Assembly: GCF_030644205.1 (NCBI RefSeq)
Contig: NZ_CP128647.1
Location: 1,364,001-1,428,000, forward strand
From: Mogibacterium neglectum
Lineage (GTDB): Bacteria; Bacillota; Clostridia; Peptostreptococcales; Anaerovoracaceae
Length of the DNA: 64,000 nucleotides
Reading direction: 5' to 3'
Positions 38,553-47,738 of this stretch are shown in pieces. Below the pieces are notes generated by a model. That model was not told the DNA's origin. It saw only the letters and a list, made by a program, of their open reading frames with translations, and ran no database searches. Position 1 is the first letter of the stretch, and the number at the start of each line of letters is the position of its first letter. The translations under genes and the position numbers were made by a program.

Positions 38553-40007
38553 CTATGCTCTATGACCCCCTATCTGATTGTTCCTCTCTATATATGTACT
38601 TCCCTCTTCGAGATTCATGCCTTTTATCAAGGCATTGCTACCGTATTTCTCTCGTATTGCTAGCATAACCTCCTGCAATTCACATTCTTTAGAGTCATCT
38701 ATACCGCAAGAGTCTAGTGAAAATATATCAATCTGCTCATCTTCATCTACTACCTTGATATCGTTGGCGGCTATGGTTATGCGCCTTATGTAAAGTGTCG
38801 GGTCTATCAGGCGATCAAAAGCTTTCTTCAAACTTCCTAAAATCTCCGCAGTGCAATTCGTAGCAATTCGGAGCCTAGCATTACCAGAAACAGTCTTGGG
38901 CATCATTCTTCCATAAAAATCAACCACAACCGAGCCATTATACTCTCCGTTTTCAAGGCTCTGTCCATCGAAGCTGATAAAAAAAGAAAAATGCGACGCC
39001 TTGAGTTTCTTCCGTACCATGTCCATGGATAGCTTATCAGCCATCTCGATAAATATATTGCGACCTTCTTCATGGGCATAAGCACGAGGCAGAACCTGCC
39101 CAGTAGAGAGCGAGTGAGCCGACGGTTTATATGACTTAATATCCGCCATAGTGCATGGCTCCTTCCCCCATGCATGATCTATCAAAATCTCCGCATCTAC
39201 ACCAAACACTTTATACAAATATTCCTCCTCATAAATCGATATGCGCGCTATATCTCCCATCGTATAAGCTCCGATTTTAGCAAGCCTATGGGCTTTACCA
39301 CGTCCAATCTGCCAAAAGTCAGTTAGTGGCTTATGGTTCCAAAGGAGATACTTGTAAGATGTCTCGTTGAGCTCTGCAATCCTTACACCATCCTCATCAG
39401 CTTTGTTCTTCTTGGCAACTATATCCATACCAACCTTAGCCAAATACATATTAGTTCCAATTCCCGCAGTTGAAACTATTCCTGTCTCTACTAGCACAGC
39501 TTTGATTATAGTCATCGCCATCTCATGAGCTGCAGAAACCTTGTGGCGAATCGCCGCCTCCTCATACATGTGAAGGTAATGCGTTATATCCAGAAAGCAT
39601 TAATCTATGCTATATACATGAATATCCTCCGAAGAAACAAATTTCATATATATGGAGTAAATTTCTGATGATATGCGCACGTACTCGGCCATCCGTGGTG
39701 GTGCTATGATGTATTCAATTTCATGACCACACTCTATCTCAGCTCTTCTTATCGCTTGCTTCGCCTCAAATAATCTAGGTCTACCTGGAACACCAATAAC
39801 CTTTAGAGCAGGTGAAACCGCCAAACAGATTGTATTGTCAGACCTAGATTCGTCTGCGACGAGAAGTCTAGCCTCGAGCGGATTAAGCTCCCTCGCTATG
39901 CATTCGACAGATGCATAATAAGACTTCAGATCGATACACAGGTAAGTTCTGTTCCCCTCCAGTTCCTCCCAATTATTAAATATATTGATTGATGCTCTCT
40001 TATTCAT
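38553..40007 (-). pseudogene. Y-family DNA polymerase (UmuC/DinB-like) with in-frame stop at the catalytic glutamate
   Basis: A continuous frame of 484 codons encodes a translesion polymerase, except for one TAA at 39602-39600. The N-terminus has YLCIDLKSYYASVEC (catalytic Asp). The palm motif reads YSID-stop-CFLDIT, where relatives have YSIDEaFLD, so the stop replaces the second catalytic acid. Beyond it, VETGIVSTAGIGTNMYLAKV and QIGRGKAHRLAKIGAYTMGD (fingers, little finger) are intact. GAA to TAA is one base change. The promoter and SOS box are intact. It could be a recent pseudogene, a readthrough gene or a sequencing error. ATG 40007 follows CAGGGATCGAAG. Confidence 0.85.
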
Positions 40008-40059
40008 CTTCGATCCCTGCTGATGACAAATACTTAGCTTGACTTTTTTGCTTGTCCCA

Positions 40060-40098
40060 ATTATAGTGGATGCACAAACAAAAATCAAACATACGTTC
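40060..40098 (-). promoter_or_regulatory. SOS promoter with LexA box
   Basis: On the minus strand: -35 TTGATT (40083-40088), a 17-base spacer, -10 TATAAT (40060-40065). The dyad GAACGTATGTTT (40087-40098) matches the Gram-positive LexA core GAACRNRYGTTY at every position and overlaps the first bases of the -35. LexA binding there would block the polymerase operon until DNA damage. Confidence 0.82.
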
Positions 40099-40225
40099 TT
40101 TTATTTTTCCGCTAAATCTTTATGATTTTTGTTGAACTCCACTGACATAAAGGTGTTAAAAAATTTTTAATAGCTTTGTGAAACTTTCTTTCTACATTGA
40201 CATGATAAATCGCCAGTGGTAAACT

Positions 40226-40350
40226 GAAAATGATTTTTAATTTCGGTTATCTCCCCATTTTTATATCGTCACCGATTCGATTCATAGAAGAATCGCGGTG
40301 CTCGGATAATTACAATAACCGATATTATTTTTGAAAAATCTGTATTTTTC
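40226..40350. promoter_or_regulatory. Upstream region of the zinc operon, with three dyads
   Basis: Candidates: a 19-base imperfect palindrome GAAAATGATTTTTAATTTC (40226-40244) of the general size of a Fur/Zur box, a hairpin CGATTC/GAATCG (40278-40295), and GAAAAAT/ATTTTTC (40333-40350) just before the ribosome site. Zur control is expected for this operon, but no site can be named with certainty. Confidence 0.3.
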
Positions 40351-40374
40351 ACGTTACATAGCATGGAGGTTTTT

Positions 40375-41382
40375 ATGAAACGTAACAAGCTTATTAAAAT
40401 ATTTGCAATTATGATGATTGCAATCCTTTCACTTGGTACACTTGCTAGCTGTGGCAGCAAGGAATCGAGCTCCAAGAAGCTCAAGATTGTCGTAACTACA
40501 TTTCCTGAGTACGACTGGGTTAGAGAGATTCTCGGTGACAGAGTCAAGGACGTTGATTTGAAGTTACTTCAGAAGAATGGTACTGATTTGCACAGTTTCC
40601 AGCCTTCCGCTCAGGACATAAAGGATATATCAAATGCCGATATTTTCGTCTACGTTGGCGGTGAGTCTGACGAGTGGGTTTCTGATGTTCTCAAGAAGAA
40701 AAAGAACAAGGATCTCGTTGCAATCAACCTCATGGATGAGATGAAGGACAGCAAGAAGGCCGAGGAAGTTAAGGAAGGTATGCAGCCTGAGAAGGAGGAT
40801 AAAGACGAAGGTGATGGTCATCATCATGAGAATGCTGAGGAAGTCGAGTATGATGAGCATGTATGGCTATCTCTCAAGAATGCAATTAAGCTCTGCCAGC
40901 CTATTGAGCAGGCAATTGCTAAAAAAGATAAGAAGCATGCAGATACTTATAAGAAGAACTTAGATGCTTATACAAAAAAGCTCCAGAAACTAGATAATAA
41001 ATATGCTGAGGCTGTTAAAAATGCTAAGGTTAAGACTCTAATATTCGGAGACCGTTTCCCATTCCGTTACATGGTAGATGACTATGGTTTGAACTACTAT
41101 GCTGCATTTGTCGGCTGCTCTGCTGAATCTGAGGCTAGCTTTGAGACAATTAGTTTCCTATCCAACAAGCTCAACCAGCTTAAGATAAAGCATGTTTTAA
41201 CTATTGAGAACTCTGATCACAAGATTGCTAAGTCAGTAATTAAGAATGCTGACGGAACTAAGAGAGATATAAAGACTCTTGATTCGCTGCAGTCTATGAA
41301 GAAGGGTGACCTCAAGAAAAAGACTTACCTCAAGACAATGGAGAATAACCTCAAAGTCTTGCAGGAGGTTCTAAATAATTAG
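40375..41382 (+). CDS. Zinc ABC transporter substrate-binding lipoprotein (ZnuA/AdcA-like)
   Basis: 335 aa. The signal peptide ends in a lipobox LGTLASC, so it is lipid-anchored outside the membrane. It belongs to the metal-binding cluster A-I/ZnuA fold; a His/Asp/Glu-rich loop (DKDEGDGHHHENAEEVEYDEH, in part, about residues 138-162) is the zinc-type marker, followed by HVWLSLKN. Metal ligands also lie in GTDLHSFQPS and near SEASFETISFLS. ATG 40375 follows GGAGGT. It is the first gene of a zinc-uptake operon. Confidence 0.92.
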   Translation: MKRNKLIKIFAIMMIAILSLGTLASCGSKESSSKKLKIVVTTFPEYDWVREILGDRVKDVDLKLLQKNGTDLHSFQPSAQDIKDISNADIFVYVGGESDEWVSDVLKKKKNKDLVAINLMDEMKDSKKAEEVKEGMQPEKEDKDEGDGHHHENAEEVEYDEHVWLSLKNAIKLCQPIEQAIAKKDKKHADTYKKNLDAYTKKLQKLDNKYAEAVKNAKVKTLIFGDRFPFRYMVDDYGLNYYAAFVGCSAESEASFETISFLSNKLNQLKIKHVLTIENSDHKIAKSVIKNADGTKRDIKTLDSLQSMKKGDLKKKTYLKTMENNLKVLQEVLNN

Positions 41383-41411
41383 GTAATTAATAGGAGAATA
41401 AATTAAACAAA

Positions 41412-42110
41412 ATGGTAAGAGAGACTAGGGACTCTTCATTTAGTATCATTTGCGAGGGGCTTGCTGTCGGATATTCAGGCAAGCCCCTCTGTAATGGATT
41501 CGATTTGGAGATTAATAACGGAGATTATATTTGTATTGTAGGAGAAAACGGTGCCGGAAAATCGACCTTGATTAAGACCTTGGTGGGTTTGATTCCGTCG
41601 ATTAACGGCAAGGTATTATTGCGTGGCGATGTCGATAAGAGTGATATCGGCTACCTGCCGCAGCAGCGTGAGATGCAGAAAGATTTCCCGGCTTCCGTAT
41701 GGGAAGTCGTACTATCTGGATGCCTGGATAGACTTGGATTCAGGCCTTTTTATGGGAATAAGGAGCGAAAGCTTGCCGCTGATGCTATCCGAGAGCTTGA
41801 CCTCGAGGATATTAAGAACGAGAGCTTTCGCGAACTTTCTGGTGGGCAGCGGCAGCGCGTGCTCCTCGCACGCGCCATAGCCGGCTCCAAGAAAGTGCTG
41901 GTTCTGGACGAGCCGATCACCGGGCTCGACCCGGTGGCCGCTGCCCATCTGTACTACCTGCTAGATAGACTGAATCAGAGCGGAACCACAATCATAACCA
42001 TATCGCACGATATCAGCAAAGCGCTAGCTGCAGCTAATAAGCTTCTTATAATGAGCGATACGCCTCACTTAGCTTCAGAAGCAGAGAGGAGGGCGATTCT
42101 AGATGTCTAA
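41412..42110 (+). CDS. Zinc ABC transporter ATP-binding protein (ZnuC-like)
   Basis: 232 aa ATPase. Walker A is GENGAGKSTLIKT (about 42-54), Q-loop GYLPQQRE, signature LSGGQRQRVLLARAI, Walker B VLVLDEPITGLDP, H-loop ISHD. The nearest AGGAG is about 15 bases before the ATG, longer than usual, and no better start exists. The DNA around the signature and Walker B (41 G/C of 60 bases at 41881-41940) is much richer in GC than the rest of the operon. It overlaps the permease by 8 bases. Confidence 0.93.
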   Translation: MVRETRDSSFSIICEGLAVGYSGKPLCNGFDLEINNGDYICIVGENGAGKSTLIKTLVGLIPSINGKVLLRGDVDKSDIGYLPQQREMQKDFPASVWEVVLSGCLDRLGFRPFYGNKERKLAADAIRELDLEDIKNESFRELSGGQRQRVLLARAIAGSKKVLVLDEPITGLDPVAAAHLYYLLDRLNQSGTTIITISHDISKALAAANKLLIMSDTPHLASEAERRAILDV

Positions 42111-42951
42111 TATTTCAGAACAATTACACATGTATTTTTCTCACTCCTTCGTCCTATATGCATTAATCGTCGGTGTATCAATAGCCCTCTGTGCAGCTAT
42201 GGTCGGAGTAACACTTGTTCTTAAGAGGTTTTCATTTATCGGAGATGGGCTATCACACGTTGCCTTTGGCGCCATGACAGTCGGCACAATTTTACACGTA
42301 TCGAGCAATCTGTATATTACCATGCCAGTAACCATAATAGCAGCCATACTGTTGCTCCGTGGTGGTCAGAATAGCAAGGTCATGGGTGATGCTAAGCTGG
42401 CGATATTGTCCGTCGTGTCACTTGCCTTCGGATATCTGATGATGAACGTATTCTCTTCATCTGCAAACGTATCCGGTGACGTATGCACGACATTATTTGG
42501 CTCCACATCGATATTGACGCTGACGACAGAGGACGTAATTATATGCCTCGTCACCTCAGCAGTGGTCATAATTGCCTTCGTATTCCTATACAACAGACTT
42601 TTTGCGGTAACTTTTGATGAAGAATATGCGAAAGCGACAGGCACCAAGACAGAAACATATAATTTAATCATCGCAATCATCATTGCTGTTATAATAGTAT
42701 TGGGAATGAACCTGGTAGGCTCACTTTTGATATCCGCACTCATAATCTTTCCTGCTCTATCGGCGATGTGCGTATTTGGAAGCTTCAGAGCGGTAACCAT
42801 CTGCTCTATAATCCTGTCAATAGTTGCAGCCTTGACTGGGATGTTTATATCAATCCTAGGCGGAACTCCAGTAGGAGCAACGATTGTAACGGTGGATGCA
42901 ATTATGTATCTTATATTTATACTCCTCGGCAAAGTGACTGCCAGAGGATAA
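42103..42951 (+). CDS. Zinc ABC transporter permease (ZnuB-like)
   Basis: 282 aa ABC-3 family permease with about eight membrane helices. It opens LIVGVSIALCAAMVGVTLVL and includes RFSFIGDGLSHVAFGA and the conserved DEEYAKATGTKTE loop. The start overlaps the ATPase gene by 8 bases. It is the third gene of the zinc operon. Confidence 0.93.
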   Translation: MSNISEQLHMYFSHSFVLYALIVGVSIALCAAMVGVTLVLKRFSFIGDGLSHVAFGAMTVGTILHVSSNLYITMPVTIIAAILLLRGGQNSKVMGDAKLAILSVVSLAFGYLMMNVFSSSANVSGDVCTTLFGSTSILTLTTEDVIICLVTSAVVIIAFVFLYNRLFAVTFDEEYAKATGTKTETYNLIIAIIIAVIIVLGMNLVGSLLISALIIFPALSAMCVFGSFRAVTICSIILSIVAALTGMFISILGGTPVGATIVTVDAIMYLIFILLGKVTARG

Positions 42952-42976
42952 TTTTACAGAATGCAAAGATGATAAA

Positions 42977-43453
42977 ATGACTAACAATAAAAGGACTAAA
43001 CTAATTATAATAATAATCACGCTACTGGCTTTTGTATCAGTATGTATCGGGGTTACACTCCATATCGTAGCTCACAATAAGGCAAAGACGGATGGTCATG
43101 TTGACCTTGATCTCAGTACCATGAGTACAACGGCAATCTATTCTGAGGTATCCAACATGATGACAAGTCCTAAGAAGTACGTCGGCAAGACAGTCAAGGT
43201 AAAAGGCTATTATGTCGTTAGCGTTGACCCTAGCACCGGAGAACGATCCACATATTGTCTAATCCCAGATGCGACAGAATGCTGTCAGCAGGGCCTGCTA
43301 TTTAAGCTCAAGAAAGGTGAAGCATCGAAACTGCCAGCGGAGGATAAGAAATTTGTCATCTCTGGTAAATTCACTCTCAAGACACTGCCTGATGACAAGA
43401 ATGCTACGTACGTAGTGCTCGAAAATGCAAAAGTGTATAAAGACGGCAAGTAA
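42977..43453 (+). CDS. Membrane-anchored protein of the zinc operon, unknown function
   Basis: 158 aa. One N-terminal membrane helix (LIIIIITLLAFVSVCIGVTL, about 9-28), then an extracytoplasmic domain with KKYVGKTVKVKGYY, a cysteine pair in PDATECCQQGLLFKL (about 99-113), and a final KNATYVVLENAKVYKDGK. The beta-rich pattern with a CCxxGL motif resembles OB-like domains seen beside zinc permeases in Clostridia, from memory only. It follows the permease by 25 bases. A role in zinc handling is inferred from location and the cysteines. Confidence 0.7.
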   Translation: MTNNKRTKLIIIIITLLAFVSVCIGVTLHIVAHNKAKTDGHVDLDLSTMSTTAIYSEVSNMMTSPKKYVGKTVKVKGYYVVSVDPSTGERSTYCLIPDATECCQQGLLFKLKKGEASKLPAEDKKFVISGKFTLKTLPDDKNATYVVLENAKVYKDGK

Positions 43454-43486
43454 CGTGCATAAAGAAAAATGGCTATAGTAAATCAC

Positions 43487-43545
43487 AAATGTACCGACCC
43501 CCAGTTAGACCAGAATCTAACGATTAGGAGGTCGGTACATTTTAC
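43487..43545. repeat. Long palindromic element with IS3-like end sequences (or compound terminator)
   Basis: AAATGTACCGACC (43487-43499) pairs with GGTCGGTACATTT (43529-43541). Inside is a second hairpin GTTAGA/TCTAAC. Both arms read outward as TGTACCGACC followed by GTTAGA, the form of IS3-family terminal repeats. There is no transposase inside. It also sits where a terminator for the zinc operon and the convergent AEC gene is needed. Confidence 0.55.
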
Positions 43546-43617
43546 TATACCATTTTTTATCACTTATTATTCATCCTGTTTCTGTAGTTCGATTTTCTCT
43601 CAATAATTTCCATCGTC

Positions 43618-44571
43618 CTACATAAATCCGAGCAGTGTATCAACAATCGGTACTACTATGACGAATAGAATCGTACTTAGTGTTACTACATTAGTCGAGA
43701 ACTCGACATCACCATCTCCATGGCTTGCGAGGATTGGCAGCACCGCTAGAGCAGGTGCAGCCGCCTGTATAACGAACGTCCTAAATTCATCAACTGGCAT
43801 ATTCTTAGCTGTGATCATTAGAATTGCAACCATAACTATTGGTCCCAAAATAAAGCGTCCAACTAGGGTTACAACTGTATCCTTGTCAAGGGTAATCGTA
43901 TTAAGCCCAGCCTTTGCAAGAACAATGCCGATGTAGATCAGTGACAGAGGTGTCACGATATTTCCTACATATGTCAGTGTGCTAGTAGCGAATGCTGGTA
44001 CTGGAATCCTCAAAACGAGGAATATTAACGCCACTAAAAATCCTACGAGCGGCGCTGGAAGCAGCTTCTTCCAGTCGAACTTTTCTGCGCTCTTATGCTT
44101 ACCCGATTTGCTATCGCTAGACATCAGGTAAACTCCTAGAGTCCAGGTTGAAACGGTATTAGTGATGTAGTATATGAGGAAATATGGCAAAGCCTTGTTC
44201 CCAAATAACGCTATATTGAGAGGCAAACCTATGAAAATGGTGTTGGCATTTACAAAGGTATTTATCATCGTGCCCCTGCGTCCCGGCCTTACATGAAATG
44301 CTTTAACTGCAATAAAGGCTGCAACATATCCTAGTCCAAATGCAGCAAATGTATAGACGAGTCCCTCAGATAGACTAACAAGTTTATCGAAGGTTAGATA
44401 CTTCATCACTGATACGAAAATAGATGCAGGTAATGCAATATTCATTATTAAACGCGATAGATTAGACCCAAAGTTCTCTCCAAACCATCCGTGATTCTGT
44501 AGAAAGTATCCTAAGGCTATTATCGCAATAATTGGAATAATACTCTGTATAGAGGTGATTAATATCTCCAT
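43618..44571 (-). CDS. AEC-family permease, probable malate transporter
   Basis: 317 aa, about ten membrane helices in two halves (IIPIIAIIALGYFLQNHGWF near the start; VTLVGRFILGPIVMVAILMI in the second half). The auxin-efflux-carrier family includes MleP malate permeases. It follows malic enzyme by 88 bases on the same strand, so malate uptake is a fair inference. The gap holds a strong hairpin. Confidence 0.85.
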   Translation of the reverse strand: MEILITSIQSIIPIIAIIALGYFLQNHGWFGENFGSNLSRLIMNIALPASIFVSVMKYLTFDKLVSLSEGLVYTFAAFGLGYVAAFIAVKAFHVRPGRRGTMINTFVNANTIFIGLPLNIALFGNKALPYFLIYYITNTVSTWTLGVYLMSSDSKSGKHKSAEKFDWKKLLPAPLVGFLVALIFLVLRIPVPAFATSTLTYVGNIVTPLSLIYIGIVLAKAGLNTITLDKDTVVTLVGRFILGPIVMVAILMITAKNMPVDEFRTFVIQAAAPALAVLPILASHGDGDVEFSTNVVTLSTILFVIVVPIVDTLLGFM

Positions 44572-44608
44572 ATCGCTCCTTTCTAGAGCCTAAACCCTTT
44601 TATATTCC

Positions 44609-44637
44609 GTGAAAGCCGGACATAATCCGGCCTTCAC
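44609..44637 (-). other. Hairpin between malic enzyme and permease genes
   Basis: 12-bp stem GTGAAAGCCGGA / TCCGGCCTTCAC (one mismatch-type pair) with a 5-base loop and no T-run. It may lower readthrough into the permease gene or protect the upstream mRNA. Confidence 0.5.
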
Positions 44638-44659
44638 GGGGATATTTTAATCTCTAATT

Positions 44660-46282
44660 TTAATACTCTGGATACCATTTCATATTCTGAACAGCCTTGA
44701 CCATATCCGTTTCTTCAGCACGCGCAAGTCCCTGCTTCTGGGCAGTCTTAGCAACTGCTTCTGCAACTCTAATGGATACATCCGCTACGTACTTGAAAGG
44801 AGGTAGCACAGGTGCTCCCTGCTTGCTCATATCAATGATTCCACTCAGTGAGTGAGCTGCAGCCCCAATCATCTCATCTGTCAGTAGGCTTGCCTCCGAT
44901 GCGAGCATTCCAATCCCTAGACCTGGATATATTAGCGCATTATTAGCCTGTCCAATCACATAATCAACACCATTATACGAAACTGTACCTGCTGGGATTC
45001 CAGTTGCTACGAAAGCCTTTCCATCAGACCAAGCAATTAAATCTTCCGCAGTGGCCTCTGCAAGTTTCGTTGGATTTGATAGAGGGAAAATCATTGGGCG
45101 TTCAGTATTCTCGCACATAGCCTCAACAACTTCCTTCGTAAAAGTATTTGGTACTGTTGATGTTCCAACAAGTATTGTTGGCTTTACTGTCTTCACAACC
45201 TCAAGTAAGTCTGTCAGCTTATCTGCGTTAGGATAATCCGAACGTTTCTTAGCAAAAGGCCTCTGCTCAGGAGTCAAATCATCCAAATCATCGAAGAGAA
45301 GTCCCTGCTTATCCACCATAAAGAACCTCTTGTAAGCATCTTCTTCTGAAAGCCCCATAGTTACCATCTCGCGGAGTACACGTGAGGCAATCCCTGCACC
45401 GGCAGTTCCACCACCAAAGCATAGGTATACCTGGTCGGTGAGTTTCTCACCTGTAACCGCAAGCGATCCGAAGATTCCGCCAAGCGTTACTATACCCGTT
45501 CCCTGTATATCATCGTTAAAGGTAGGAATATCCTTACGATATTTCTCGAGAATATTTGCGGCATTTGAACGCCCGAAGTCCTCCCAGTGTAGATACAGCT
45601 TAGGGAATAGCTTCTCTGCCACATTGACAAACTTATCGATGAAGTCATAGTAGCGGTCACCACGTATTCTCTCATGGCGATTTCCAAGATAGTTAGGGCT
45701 ATTGCGCAGTGACTCACGATTAGTTCCTGCATCGATAACTAGTGGTAGAACCGTAGCTGGATCAATTCCTGCCGCGCCAGTGTACACCATTAACTTTCCT
45801 ACTGAGATATCCACACCATTTGCACCCCAATCGCCAATTCCGAGAATCTCCTCAGCATCGGTCACTACAATCAGTCTTATATCCCTACCGCCAGCTGCAT
45901 TTCTAAGGGTTTCCTCAATATGCTCTGGATGATTAATATCGAGGTAACCTGCATACTGAGGATTTACAAAGAGGTTACTGTATCCCTCGATAGTGTTGGC
46001 AATAGTTGGGTCATAGACAATTGGATTGAACTCTTCTAGATGATGTGAGAAAAGATAATAGAACAGTGTGCGATTGGTATTAAATATTTCCATGAGAAAG
46101 AGTCTCTTCTCAAGATTATTAGCCTTGGTATGAAGCTGCGCATAAGTCTCAGCAGCCTGTTCCTCGATGGTCTGAACGTAAGGTGGCAATAGGCCAATAA
46201 GCCCAAACTCCTGACGCTCCTCTAGAGTAAATGCGGTTCCTTTATTAAGAAAAGGATTATTTAAAATATCATGTGCATTCAT
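44660..46282 (-). CDS. NAD-dependent malic enzyme (malate dehydrogenase, decarboxylating)
   Basis: 540 aa large-type malic enzyme, which converts malate to pyruvate and CO2. Visible are [17 protein letters not shown] (N-terminus), [18 protein letters not shown] (active region), [15 protein letters not shown], the NAD fold [15 protein letters not shown] and [17 protein letters not shown]. The length and NAD-type loop resemble malolactic/malic enzymes of lactic bacteria. With the AEC permease it forms a malate-use unit. Confidence 0.95.
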   Translation of the reverse strand: MNAHDILNNPFLNKGTAFTLEERQEFGLIGLLPPYVQTIEEQAAETYAQLHTKANNLEKRLFLMEIFNTNRTLFYYLFSHHLEEFNPIVYDPTIANTIEGYSNLFVNPQYAGYLDINHPEHIEETLRNAAGGRDIRLIVVTDAEEILGIGDWGANGVDISVGKLMVYTGAAGIDPATVLPLVIDAGTNRESLRNSPNYLGNRHERIRGDRYYDFIDKFVNVAEKLFPKLYLHWEDFGRSNAANILEKYRKDIPTFNDDIQGTGIVTLGGIFGSLAVTGEKLTDQVYLCFGGGTAGAGIASRVLREMVTMGLSEEDAYKRFFMVDKQGLLFDDLDDLTPEQRPFAKKRSDYPNADKLTDLLEVVKTVKPTILVGTSTVPNTFTKEVVEAMCENTERPMIFPLSNPTKLAEATAEDLIAWSDGKAFVATGIPAGTVSYNGVDYVIGQANNALIYPGLGIGMLASEASLLTDEMIGAAAHSLSGIIDMSKQGAPVLPPFKYVADVSIRVAEAVAKTAQKQGLARAEETDMVKAVQNMKWYPEY

Positions 46283-46388
46283 AGTCCACCTCCACTTTAT
46301 ACACCTGTATTAAAATTTACTACATCATATGCCTCTAACTGTTCGCTGTAAAGCTTTTACGCAATTAAACATGAAATCCACACAAACC

Positions 46389-46424
46389 AAACGGAGAGCC
46401 GAACATCGTTCAGGCTCTCCGTTT
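46389..46424 (-). terminator. Terminator of the DUF4317 gene
   Basis: Stem AACGGAGAGCC / GGCTCTCCGTT (46390-46400, 46413-46423) between the DUF4317 stop and the malic enzyme start; the minus-strand exit reads TGGTTTGTG, so the T-run is weak. Confidence 0.65.
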
Positions 46425-46512
46425 TCATTCTTATTATTCGCATCAATTTAATCAGTTCGGTGCTATGCTTCCATATTTCAGCATATTCACCGCAGAAGCC
46501 AGATTAACACTA

Positions 46513-47709
46513 TTAGGCTTCGGTTTCTTCCCCTTCTCGCTCTCCTGCTCCTACTGCATCGCTTTCACTTCCATCCGGAATGCTAACATCCACACCATTC
46601 ACCGTAATTCCTTCACTTATTGGAATCATCAGATAGCTGCGACCATCGATAACCTCCGTCTTGATTCCAAATACGTGCTCTGGATCCACACTGACATTCA
46701 CCTCAGGAGTCTCTATCTTAAACTGCCTGCGGTTGATGAGGTTCTCAGGGTTAAAGAATTCTTCCCCTTCAAAATACTGCTTACACGTATCATGGAACTT
46801 CTCGATTGCCTCGTCAGAGGTTCCGCTCTTCATGAGAATTTCCTCTAGCTCATTGATGTGAATCTCTGGAGTTTCATCGGATTTTGCTTCCTTAAGGAGA
46901 TCTATTTTCTCACCTATCTGGCTATGAAGAGCCTTCACGATATCGATATCACATTCATCCTTTAGCGAGTCAGCAAGTGCACTGTCAAATGCATTCTTCT
47001 GTGTATTTGCCGCCATCGGCAGCTTGTCTAGGTTGAACACCGCCTTGAGAAAATCGCTATGAATGTCAGCCGAACTCCTCGTATAGTAGAGCGCCTGATA
47101 TATGTTAGTCATCCTATCATCGAATGTTGGGAACATGAAGCCCATGTCCGGAGCCCCGAGTATGCTGCCCGTCGATGCGCCGCGGAAGTTCTTCTCCTCA
47201 GCAAGGTACCTGAGTGCACCCTTCGGGTCTTTTACAGGACACAGACAACAAACGAAATACTCGAACTGATCCGTCGACTCCAGAGGCCACTCGTCACTAC
47301 CGCTATCCTTATATGGCACATCATAGGCATCAGCAGCCAGCAAGATAACGTAACCAGTATCCCCCATATCTACGCTATCGATAATTCTCTGGAATAAAAT
47401 CTTGCGCATAGTCTCGTTGCTGAGATGCGAAGTCCTCAGCGTCTGAAGCAACCTATGCTCATCGCTATCCTCGACCTGAGCCGTTGAGAACTCAACATCT
47501 AGTAGATTCCTGCCTAGCGCGCCAGACAGCACCTTCTTTAGAGTCTTCATGTACATCTCGCGCTCTTCATTTTCCATGAGCATCGTCGGCGAATCCATGT
47601 ACGTAATAATCTCTCGCGCAGCATTGACGTAGCAACCATAAATATGCCCAAAATTGTTCATATCCGGGCTAAATCTCTTCTTGATCTCTCTAATTTCCTT
47701 GCGATTCAT
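46513..47709 (-). CDS. DUF4317-family protein
   Basis: 398 aa, soluble. It starts MNRKEIREIKKRFSPDMNN and has SHLSNETMRKILFQRIIDS and MGFMFPTFDDRMTNIYQALY, hallmarks I recall for the DUF4317 group, found in Clostridia without assigned function. The C-terminal ~20 residues are acidic and low complexity (SDAVGAGEREGEETEA). It is preceded by a zinc-ribbon gene 29 bases upstream on the same strand. Confidence 0.8.
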   Translation of the reverse strand: MNRKEIREIKKRFSPDMNNFGHIYGCYVNAAREIITYMDSPTMLMENEEREMYMKTLKKVLSGALGRNLLDVEFSTAQVEDSDEHRLLQTLRTSHLSNETMRKILFQRIIDSVDMGDTGYVILLAADAYDVPYKDSGSDEWPLESTDQFEYFVCCLCPVKDPKGALRYLAEEKNFRGASTGSILGAPDMGFMFPTFDDRMTNIYQALYYTRSSADIHSDFLKAVFNLDKLPMAANTQKNAFDSALADSLKDECDIDIVKALHSQIGEKIDLLKEAKSDETPEIHINELEEILMKSGTSDEAIEKFHDTCKQYFEGEEFFNPENLINRRQFKIETPEVNVSVDPEHVFGIKTEVIDGRSYLMIPISEGITVNGVDVSIPDGSESDAVGAGEREGEETEA

Positions 47710-47738
47710 CTTGTCTCCTAACGAAACCCGTTTCCCTT

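Noticed and set aside
43487-43545. A complete insertion sequence
   Set aside because: Only ends-like sequence is present; no transposase gene anywhere in the window.
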